From contig NZ_CACSIP010000030.1 of NCBI RefSeq assembly GCF_902705885.1, positions 2,932 through 57,887 on the forward strand: a DNA stretch of 54,956 nucleotides, read 5' to 3'. Source of the stretch: Mycolicibacterium austroafricanum. Its GTDB lineage: Bacteria > Actinomycetota > Actinomycetes > Mycobacteriales > Mycobacteriaceae. Position 1 is the stretch's first letter; every line of letters begins with the position of its first letter. Made by a program: the position numbers and the translations under genes. Under the pieces are notes generated by a model. It made no database searches. It saw only the letters and a program-made list of their open reading frames with translations, and was not told the origin of the DNA. Positions 43,618 through 50,624 of the stretch are shown piece by piece.

Positions 43618-46238
43618 CAACCGCCAAGCGGCCGCCGCGCTTTGCGCTGTCCAACTGGCCGGTTCGATGGAAAGTGCTCGCGATCCTGGTGGTTCCGCTC
43701 GCGCTGGCCTGTGTGTTCGGCGGGTTCCGCATCTATGCGAGCGCCACCGACGCCGCCGAACTGCGTGGCTCGGCCGAGCGGGCCGAGATGGTCCCCGCCG
43801 TCGTCGACTACCTGGGCGCCCTCGAGGGCGTGCTCGTCACGGCCACCGAGGGCCGCGACGCCCAGAGCGCGGTGTCGGAGTTCGACGCGCGCCGCACCGC
43901 GCTGCAGCAACAACTCGCCGACACCGAGGTCTCCGACGACGTCCGGCTGGCCACCAACACGTTGCTGGACTACGGGCAGGACCTGATCGGCAAAGTCACC
44001 GCCAACACCGTCGACCTGCGGGCCCGGGTGATGACGTACGCGCCGCTGCTGATCACCGCCGAGACCGCCATCACCGGACTGGTCGCCAACGACGACCAGG
44101 AGGTGCAGTCCCAGGGCGCGGCGCTGTCCCGGGCGGTCGGCGCACGCGGGCAGATGGCGATGCAGCAGATGCTGGTCAACCGCGGCGGCGACATTCCCGA
44201 ACCGGAGCTGCGCTCGGCCATGATCACCCTGGCGGGCACCGAGCCGTCGACGGTGTCGGCGATGGGTGCGTTCCTCGGTGGCGCGACCGATCAGGCAGCA
44301 GCACTGCGGTCGGAAATGGTCAACCGGATGTCGGTGTTGTCCGAACCCGCCTCGGTGCTCGTCGGCAATCCGGAGCTGCTGGCCTCCCAACAGGTCACCC
44401 GGGAGATCGCCGCCGACCTGATCGCCGAGACCGCCGCATCGATCCCGGCGACCGTCGACAGCCAGGCCGGCGCCGCCCGCACTGCCGCGATCCGCGACGC
44501 CGCGCTGATCGTCGCCGCGATCGTGGTCGCGCTTCTGCTGGTCACGCTGGTGGCCCGGTCACTGGTGCGTCCGCTGCGGACGCTGCGCGACAGCGCGCTC
44601 AAGGTCGCCCACGACGACCTGGCCCGTGAGGTCGCGCATGTCCGCAGCGACGGCAAACCCTTCCCGGTGCAACCCATCCCGGTGCGCACCACCGAGGAGA
44701 TCGGGCAGGTGGCGCACGCCGTCGACGAACTGCACGAGCAGGCGGTGCAGCTCGCCGGGGAGCAGGCCCGGCTGCAGCTGCAGGTCACCGACATGTTCGA
44801 GACGCTGTCACGACGCAACCGGTCGCTGGTGGATCAGCAGCTCTCCCTCATCGACCGACTCGAACGCAACGAGGAGGATCCCGACCGGCTCGAGAGCCTG
44901 TTCCGGCTCGATCACCTGGCGGCGCGGATGCGTCGCAACGGGGCCAACCTGATGGTGCTGGCCGGCGCACGCATTCCCCGCGAGCAGGCCGACCCGGTGC
45001 CCGTCACCGCGCTCGTCAACGCGGCGGCCTCCGAGGTGGAGGACTACACCCGCATCGTCACCGCCGGCCTGCCCGACACCGAGATCGCCGGGGCGGTCGC
45101 GGGGGACCTGGTGCATCTGCTCGCCGAGCTGTTGGACAACGCGCTGCGCTACTCGCCGCCGGCCTCGCAGGTGACGGTCTCGGCGGTGCACACCGGCAAC
45201 GGTGGCCTGGTGCTCGAGGTCGCCGACACCGGCCTGGGGATGACGGAGCCCGATCTGCGGGTGGCCAACATCCGCCTGCAGTCCGGCGGCGAGGTCAACC
45301 CGTACACCGCCCGGCACATGGGCCTCTTCGTGGTGGGGCGGCTCGCCGCCCAGCACGGCCTGGTGGTGCGGCTGCGCAGCACGGTTGCGAAGGAACCGGG
45401 ATCGGGCACCACCGCGGGGGTGTACGTGCCGGCCGGACAGCTCTTCAACTACGCCGCGCCGACGCCCGGCGTGGCCGACGAACAGGCCGCCCTCGAGGAG
45501 CCGCGGTATGTCGAGCGCGCCACTCGGGACGACGAGATCACGCCGGCTTCCACTGTCTCACCGGCTGTCTCACCGGCTGTCTCACCGGCTGTGCCGCCGG
45601 CGGGCGTGCTGCCGCCGGCTGTGCCGCCGGTGGATGTGCTGCCGCAACGCCGCCCCGGCGCCAGTGGCATCACCGCCCCCGAAACCCCCGAGCCCGAACC
45701 GGTCGCGGCCCAGCAGCCCCCCGGGCGTTCCGAGGTCGCCGCGTTCTTCGCGCCGCGTCCGCAGCCCACCGCCCCTCAGCCCGCCGCCCCGGTGCCGACC
45801 CACAACGGGCACTCCCGGCACGCCGCGCCCGAGGACGCCGACACCGCGGACGCCATCTATCAGAAGATGCTCTCCGAGTGGCTCGTCGACCCGCACGAAC
45901 TGTCCCAGAGCACCGACCTGAACTGGAAGTCGGTCTGGGACCACGGCTGGTCGGCCGCGGCCGCCGCCGCCGACACCCCGGTGCGCGACCACACGGCCGA
46001 AGGGCTGCCGATGCGTCGACCCGGAGCGCGACTCGTGCCCGGTGCCGCCGAGAACGCCGCAGGCGACCCCAACCGCCGGCGGGTAGCATCGCCCGTCGAG
46101 GGGGGTAACGGCAGCGGCGCACACGCGACGCCTGTCCGTGATCCCGACGCCGTCCGGGCCAGCATCGGTAACCACTTCGGCGGGGTACACGCCGCCCGCT
46201 CCCGCGTTCGGCAGACCGGAGGAGCCGACACCGAATGA
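43614..46238 (+). CDS. Membrane sensor histidine kinase of the mfpA conservon
   Basis: An 874-residue kinase (MTTAKRPPRFALSNWPVRWK). Membrane helix 1 is at about residues 20-42, a nitrate-sensor-like helical domain follows, and helix 2 lies near 300-325 with a HAMP segment after it (LVRPLRTLRDSALKVA). RLDHLAARMRRNGANLMVLAG is the dimerisation part with the likely phospho-His. The HATPase has ELLDNALRYSPP and DTGLGM. The last 250 residues are a Pro/Ala-rich disordered tail. Rv3365c has the same size. No response regulator lies nearby; conservons couple the kinase to a small GTPase instead. Overlaps the next gene as ATGA. Confidence 0.9.
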   Translation: MTTAKRPPRFALSNWPVRWKVLAILVVPLALACVFGGFRIYASATDAAELRGSAERAEMVPAVVDYLGALEGVLVTATEGRDAQSAVSEFDARRTALQQQLADTEVSDDVRLATNTLLDYGQDLIGKVTANTVDLRARVMTYAPLLITAETAITGLVANDDQEVQSQGAALSRAVGARGQMAMQQMLVNRGGDIPEPELRSAMITLAGTEPSTVSAMGAFLGGATDQAAALRSEMVNRMSVLSEPASVLVGNPELLASQQVTREIAADLIAETAASIPATVDSQAGAARTAAIRDAALIVAAIVVALLLVTLVARSLVRPLRTLRDSALKVAHDDLAREVAHVRSDGKPFPVQPIPVRTTEEIGQVAHAVDELHEQAVQLAGEQARLQLQVTDMFETLSRRNRSLVDQQLSLIDRLERNEEDPDRLESLFRLDHLAARMRRNGANLMVLAGARIPREQADPVPVTALVNAAASEVEDYTRIVTAGLPDTEIAGAVAGDLVHLLAELLDNALRYSPPASQVTVSAVHTGNGGLVLEVADTGLGMTEPDLRVANIRLQSGGEVNPYTARHMGLFVVGRLAAQHGLVVRLRSTVAKEPGSGTTAGVYVPAGQLFNYAAPTPGVADEQAALEEPRYVERATRDDEITPASTVSPAVSPAVSPAVPPAGVLPPAVPPVDVLPQRRPGASGITAPETPEPEPVAAQQPPGRSEVAAFFAPRPQPTAPQPAAPVPTHNGHSRHAAPEDADTADAIYQKMLSEWLVDPHELSQSTDLNWKSVWDHGWSAAAAAADTPVRDHTAEGLPMRRPGARLVPGAAENAAGDPNRRRVASPVEGGNGSGAHATPVRDPDAVRASIGNHFGGVHAARSRVRQTGGADTE
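45553..45600 (+). repeat. 12-bp tandem repeat in kinase tail
   Basis: CTGTCTCACCGG is repeated three times exactly (45553-45588) and once imperfectly (45589-45600), encoding Pro-Ala-Val-Ser repeats. Length variation between strains is likely. Confidence 0.85.
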
Positions 46239-46642
46239 CCGACTCGCAACAGCGCGATTCGCTCGACTGGCTGGTGTCCCGGTTCGCCCGAGAGGTGTCG
46301 GGGGTTTCCCACGCGATCCTGGTGTCGGCGGACGGTCTGCTGATGGCGGCCAGCGAGCACATGCCGGGGGAGCGGGCCGACCAACTCGCCGCGGTCGCGT
46401 CCGGGCTGGCGAGCCTGTCCACCGGCGCCGCGCAACTGTTCGACGGTGGACACGTGCTGCAGTCGGTGGTCGAGATGGAGAACGGCTACCTGCTGCTGAT
46501 GAGGATCGGCGACGGGTCCAACCTCGCCACGCTGGCCGTCCACAACTGCGACATCGGCCAGATCGGCTACGAGATGGCGATCCTGGTGGAACGGGTGGGA
46601 TCGGTCGTGCAGTCCGCGCGGCGCACCCCGCAACACTCGTGA
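46235..46642 (+). CDS. Roadblock/LC7-domain protein (conservon)
   Basis: A 135-residue roadblock/LC7 protein (LDWLVSRFAREVSGVSHAIL; VSADGLLMAASEHMP). These small alpha/beta dimers act as regulators of Ras-like GTPases. It overlaps the kinase by ATGA and precedes the DUF742 and GTPase genes, the standard conservon order (as Rv3364c). It likely bridges the membrane kinase and MfpB. Confidence 0.93.
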   Translation: MTDSQQRDSLDWLVSRFAREVSGVSHAILVSADGLLMAASEHMPGERADQLAAVASGLASLSTGAAQLFDGGHVLQSVVEMENGYLLLMRIGDGSNLATLAVHNCDIGQIGYEMAILVERVGSVVQSARRTPQHS

Positions 46643-46649
46643 GCGTCGG

Positions 46650-47015
46650 ATGGACCAGGGCCGCAGCGACGACGAGCCGAGTCTGGTCCGCCCGTACACG
46701 CTGACCGCCGGGCGCACCGACTCCCGGGTCGAGCTCCCGCTCGAGGCGCCGGTGGGTGCGGTGGCCCCCGCGCAGCCGCCGCAGTGGCCGGGCAACGATG
46801 TCCGTGGGCAGATTCTCGCGATGTGTGCCGAGCGCCCCTCGGTGGCCGAGATTGCCGCGCATCTCTCACTGCCGCTCGGCGTGGCGCGGGTGTTGGTGGG
46901 GGATCTGGTGGTGCAGGGTTATCTGCGGGTGCACACCACCCTGGGCGGGGCCGCGACGGCCGACGAACGACGAGAACTGATCGGGAGGACTCTGCGTGGT
47001 CTCAGGGCACTCTGA
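46650..47015 (+). CDS. DUF742 protein (conservon)
   Basis: A 121-residue DUF742 protein. The N-terminus is flexible (MDQGRSDDEPSLVRPYTLTA), and the C-terminal half is a winged-helix-like domain (RPSVAEIAAHLSLPLGVARV, then LVGDLVVQGYLRVH). It starts 7 nt after the roadblock gene and overlaps the GTPase gene by 20 nt. Family members occur only in conservons; the role is not known, but it presumably works with the GTPase. Confidence 0.92.
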   Translation: MDQGRSDDEPSLVRPYTLTAGRTDSRVELPLEAPVGAVAPAQPPQWPGNDVRGQILAMCAERPSVAEIAAHLSLPLGVARVLVGDLVVQGYLRVHTTLGGAATADERRELIGRTLRGLRAL

Positions 47016-47580
47016 TCACTCCGGCAGGCGGGCGGCGTCGACGAAGATCGTCATCTCCGGCGGCTTCGGAGCCGGTAAGACGACGTTCGTGGGCGCGGTG
47101 TCGGAGATCGTTCCGCTGCGCACCGAAGCCCTGGTGACCAACGCCTCGGCGGGGGTGGATGGTCTGGAGGCCACCCCGATGAAGACGACCACGACGGTCG
47201 CCATGGATTTCGGCCGGATCAGCCTGGGCGAGGATCTGGTGCTCTACCTGTTCGGGACGCCAGGGCAGCGACGGTTCTGGTTCATGTGGGACGACCTGGT
47301 GCGCGGAGCGATCGGCGCGATCGTCCTGGTCGACGTTCGCCGCCTGGCCGACAGCTTTGCCGCGGTGGATTTCTTCGAGGCGCGCAACCTACCGTTTCTG
47401 GTTGCCGTCAACGAGTTCGACGGGGCGCCGCGGCACGCGCTGGCGGCGGTGCGGACGGCGCTCGCACTGCCCGACCACGTGCCGGTGATGGCCGTCGACG
47501 CACGAAGTCGCGAGTCGGCGAAGGCTGCGCTGATCGCGGTCACCGAATACGCGCTGAGCCGGCTCACACCGGCGGGCTGA
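46996..47580 (+). CDS. mfpB: Ras-like small GTPase MfpB
   Basis: A 194-residue GTPase: P-loop GGFGAGKTT at residues 22-30, switch Thr in MKTTTTVAMDFGRI, G3-like FGTPGQRRFW (so DxxG is replaced by GTPG) and a NEFD segment in place of NKxD. GTG start inside the end of the DUF742 gene. In mycobacteria this GTPase interacts with MfpA and affects its action on DNA gyrase and fluoroquinolone response. mfpA begins 4 nt after its stop. Confidence 0.93.
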   Translation: MVSGHSDHSGRRAASTKIVISGGFGAGKTTFVGAVSEIVPLRTEALVTNASAGVDGLEATPMKTTTTVAMDFGRISLGEDLVLYLFGTPGQRRFWFMWDDLVRGAIGAIVLVDVRRLADSFAAVDFFEARNLPFLVAVNEFDGAPRHALAAVRTALALPDHVPVMAVDARSRESAKAALIAVTEYALSRLTPAG

Positions 47581-47584
47581 GGGC

Positions 47585-48136
47585 GTGGACGAGCGCGTTG
47601 CCGACCGCGAGTTCGACTGTTGCGACTTCCGCGACGAGGACTTCAGCCGACTCAGAACCGAGCGGGTGATATTCACCGGATGCGACTTCTCCGGTGTCGA
47701 CCTGTCGGACTCCGAGCACGTCGGCTCAGCGTTCCGGAACTGCGTGTTCCGCCGAACCTCGCTGTGGCACAGCATCTTCCGCCAGTGCAGCTTCCTGGGT
47801 TCGACGTTCGTCGAGTGCCGGATGCGGCCGCTGACGCTGGTCGAGGTGGACTTCACGCTGGTCGTGCTCGGCGGTGCGGACCTGCGCAAGGTGGACCTGT
47901 CCGACTGCCGGCTGCGCGAGGCCGGCCTGGTGGGCACGGACCTGCGCGAGGCTGTGCTGCGGCGCGCCGACCTGACCGGTGTCCGGGCCCAGGGCGCGCG
48001 CCTCGAGGGTGCCGACCTGCGGGGTGCACGCACCGATCCGACGTTCTGGACCACCGCCACACTGCGCGGCGCCAAGGTCGACATCGAGCAGGGGCTGGCC
48101 TACGCGGCAGCGCACGGCCTCGACATCGGCGGCTGA
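47585..48136 (+). CDS. mfpA: Pentapeptide-repeat DNA mimic MfpA
   Basis: A 183-residue pentapeptide protein (GTG start, MDERVADREFDCCDFRDEDF). Repeats of A(D/N)LXX type run almost throughout, for example CDFSGVDLSD and GADLRKVDLSDCRLREAGLV, and the end forms a helix (AYAAAHGLDIGG) for dimerisation. MfpA folds into a rod like B-DNA in size and charge, binds gyrase and lowers fluoroquinolone sensitivity. Context with the conservon is as in M. tuberculosis. Confidence 0.96.
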   Translation: MDERVADREFDCCDFRDEDFSRLRTERVIFTGCDFSGVDLSDSEHVGSAFRNCVFRRTSLWHSIFRQCSFLGSTFVECRMRPLTLVEVDFTLVVLGGADLRKVDLSDCRLREAGLVGTDLREAVLRRADLTGVRAQGARLEGADLRGARTDPTFWTTATLRGAKVDIEQGLAYAAAHGLDIGG

Positions 48137-48220
48137 GACGGCGGCACCGTTCGGTCCGCCGTCAGCTGCGAGCCTGGTCAAAAAACCGCACGTCATGAGG
48201 TGTTTGACGGCACACCGCTA

Positions 48221-48245
48221 AAAGTCGCATCTGAGATGCGCATTT
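48221..48245. promoter_or_regulatory. NsrR-type operator
   Basis: AAAGTCGCATC and GATGCGCATTT form an 11-bp inverted repeat with two mismatches around TGA. Spacing and the AAATGC/GCATTT outer parts resemble known NsrR sites. It ends 15 nt before the nsrR-like ATG. Confidence 0.7.
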
Positions 48246-48260
48246 ACTAGCGTCGGTGTC

Positions 48261-48719
48261 ATGCAACTGACCCGGTTCACCGATCTCGGGCTGCGGGCGA
48301 TGATGTTGCTCGCCGCCGGGGAGGCCGACGGCCAGCGGGTCACCACGGCTTCGATCGCCGCCGGCGCCAACGCCTCGGAGAACCACATCGCCAAGGCGGT
48401 GTCCCGGCTGGCCGACCTCGGCATGGTGCACGCCCGTCGCGGCCGCACCGGCGGTCTCGCCCTCACCGACGAGGGGCGGCGCGCCTCCGTCGGGTGGCTC
48501 GTCCGTCGTCTCGAGGGTGACCGGGAAGTCATCGAATGCGGCGGCGAGAACCCGTGTCCGTTGATCCCGGCATGCCGGCTGCGCCGGGCGCTCGCCGACG
48601 CCAAGGAAGCGTTCTACTGCGAGCTGGACCGCTACACCGTCAGCGATCTGGCCAGGGGCGCGAACCTGTCACTGCTACCGCTGAGCCACGGCCCACCCGG
48701 GGCCCTCGACCTCCGATAA
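48261..48719 (+). CDS. nsrR: NsrR-type Rrf2 NO sensor
   Basis: A 152-residue Rrf2 regulator. The HTH (TTASIAAGANASENHIAKAVSRL as one helix-turn-helix) is followed by the cluster loop CGGENPC...PAC with three Cys at the NsrR spacing. NsrR binds an Fe-S cluster that reacts with NO and thereby releases its operators. It is 26 nt upstream of the flavohemoglobin gene and is likely autoregulated through the operator just before it. Confidence 0.92.
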   Translation: MQLTRFTDLGLRAMMLLAAGEADGQRVTTASIAAGANASENHIAKAVSRLADLGMVHARRGRTGGLALTDEGRRASVGWLVRRLEGDREVIECGGENPCPLIPACRLRRALADAKEAFYCELDRYTVSDLARGANLSLLPLSHGPPGALDLR

Positions 48720-48745
48720 GAAACCCCACCACCGAAAGGCCCCCG

Positions 48746-49966
48746 ATGAACGTCACCGCCGCCCCCGTCGAACTGGAGCCCGCACATGCGGAGATCGTGT
48801 CCGCGACGCTTCCGCTGATCGGCGCACACATCGACGAGATCACCACCGAGTTCTATCGCCGCATGTTCGCCGCGCACCCGGAACTGCTGCGCAACCTGTT
48901 CAACCGCGGCAACCAGGCCCAGGGCGGCCAGCAGCGCGCGCTGGCGGCGTCCATCGCCACCTTTGCCACCCATCTGGTCGATCCGGCGCTGCCGCATCCC
49001 GCCGAGTTGCTGTCACGCATCGGGCACAAGCACGCCTCACTCGGGGTGACCGCCGAGCAGTACCCGATCGTCTACGAGAACCTGTTCGCCGCGATCGTGG
49101 ACGTTCTCGGTGCCGACACCGTCACCGCGGAGGTGGCCGCCGCCTGGGACCGGGTCTTCTGGATCATGGCCGACACCTTGATCGCGCTCGAGCGCGACCT
49201 GTATCGCGCCGCGGGTGTCGCCGACGGTGACGTGTACCGCCGGGCCCGGGTGGTCTCCCGGGTGGACGACCCGTCGGGCACGGTGCTGCTCACCGTCCGA
49301 TCAGACGGCGAACCGTTCTCTGATTTCCTTCCGGGACAGTATGTTTCGGTGGGGGTGACGCTTGCCGACGGCGCCCGCCAGCTGCGCCAGTACAGCCTGG
49401 TCAACGCCCCCGGTGACGAGCTGACCTTCGCGGTCAAGCGGGTCTCGGCCGTCGCCGATCAACCGGCCGGCGAGGTGTCCGGCTGGATCGCGGCGAATGT
49501 GTGTGTCGGCGACCTCCTCGATGTCACCGTGCCGTTCGGCGATCTGCCCGCCCCGACCGGTGACGTTCCGCTGGTGCTGATCTCGGCCGGAATCGGGATC
49601 ACCCCGATGATCGGCATCCTGGAGTACCTCGCCGCAGAGGCGCCGGACACCACGGTGCGGGTCCTGCACGCCGACCGCAGCGACCAGAGCCATCCGCTGC
49701 GGGAGCGCCAGCACGAACTGGTGGAGCACCTGCCCAACGCCGGCCTGGACGTCTGGTACGAAGACGGCATGACGGCGGGCGCCACCGGCGCCCACCCGGG
49801 CCTGCTGTCGCTCGACGGTGTGGAACTTTCCGAGGGTGCGCACTTCTACCTCTGCGGCAACAGCGGATTCGTGCAGGCGGTCCGTTCCCAACTGCTCGGC
49901 CGCGGTGTGCTGACCGAGCGGGTGCACTGCGAGCTGTTCTCGCCCAACGACTGGCTTCTCGGCTAG
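48746..49966 (+). CDS. hmp: Flavohemoglobin NO dioxygenase
   Basis: ATG 48746 with GAAAGG upstream gives 406 residues. The globin domain (about 1-140) has the B10 Tyr in EFYRRMF, the E7 Gln region (NQAQGGQQRALA) and the proximal His in RIGHKHASLGV. The FAD domain has RQYSLVNAPG, and the NAD domain VLISAGIGITPMIG and YLCGNSGFVQAVRSQL. It converts NO and O2 to nitrate with NAD(P)H. Operon with nsrR; it overlaps the convergent TetR gene by 4 bp. Confidence 0.95.
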   Translation: MNVTAAPVELEPAHAEIVSATLPLIGAHIDEITTEFYRRMFAAHPELLRNLFNRGNQAQGGQQRALAASIATFATHLVDPALPHPAELLSRIGHKHASLGVTAEQYPIVYENLFAAIVDVLGADTVTAEVAAAWDRVFWIMADTLIALERDLYRAAGVADGDVYRRARVVSRVDDPSGTVLLTVRSDGEPFSDFLPGQYVSVGVTLADGARQLRQYSLVNAPGDELTFAVKRVSAVADQPAGEVSGWIAANVCVGDLLDVTVPFGDLPAPTGDVPLVLISAGIGITPMIGILEYLAAEAPDTTVRVLHADRSDQSHPLRERQHELVEHLPNAGLDVWYEDGMTAGATGAHPGLLSLDGVELSEGAHFYLCGNSGFVQAVRSQLLGRGVLTERVHCELFSPNDWLLG

Positions 49967-50568
49967 CCGACGCGCACTGCCCGGGTCACCATGTCGGCGA
50001 TCGCGCGGCAGTAGTTCGGTTTGACCGGCAGGTCGGTGTACAGGGCCACGGACTGCAGTGGCGAGGTCAACAACTGCAGCGTGATTAACGGATTCGCATC
50101 GCCCCGCAGCTCGCCCCGGACGGCGGCTCGCGCGAAGACGTCCTCGATCGTCTTGCGGCGCAGTAACCAGAACTGCACCCTGATCTCGGAGTCGACGGCC
50201 ATCGACTTGCAGTCGACGACGAACATCCGGGTGACCCTGCGTCCGACGGCGTCATTCAGGAACCCGCCGAGGGACAACGCGAGCGCGGTGAGGTCACCGT
50301 GCAGCGAGCCGGTGTCGGGTAGGCCGATCAGCGTGTCGCTGTAGGTGTCCAATGCGTCGATGATGAGTTGGCGTTCGCTGGTCCACATCCCGCGGAGATG
50401 GTCGGGCGGGATGTGGGAGCGGTCGGCGACGCCTTCGAAGCTGAAACGGTCGACGCCCCACTGCTGCACCTCGGCCAGCGCGGCAGTCAGCGCGGCGGCG
50501 CGAGCCGCCGCATCGGATTCGGGCACATCCGTTCCGGACAACACGGCATCGGACATTGACTGTTCCAT
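49963..50568 (-). CDS. TetR-family regulator
   Basis: A 201-residue protein from ATG 50568, with GGGGGG just upstream; GTG 50574 adds two residues. The HTH is divergent (AALAEVQQWGVDRFSFEGVA, then DRSHIPPDHLRGMWTSERQL) but has TetR spacing. The helical C-terminal domain is of normal length. Convergent with hmp. It starts 57 nt from the transporter gene end on the same strand, so it may be co-transcribed with that gene. Target unknown. Confidence 0.85.
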   Translation of the reverse strand: MEQSMSDAVLSGTDVPESDAAARAAALTAALAEVQQWGVDRFSFEGVADRSHIPPDHLRGMWTSERQLIIDALDTYSDTLIGLPDTGSLHGDLTALALSLGGFLNDAVGRRVTRMFVVDCKSMAVDSEIRVQFWLLRRKTIEDVFARAAVRGELRGDANPLITLQLLTSPLQSVALYTDLPVKPNYCRAIADMVTRAVRVG

Positions 50569-50624
50569 CGGCACCCCCCGCGCCTGACACTACGGAAGAT
50601 CGCGCGACTTGCCTACCGGTTCTG

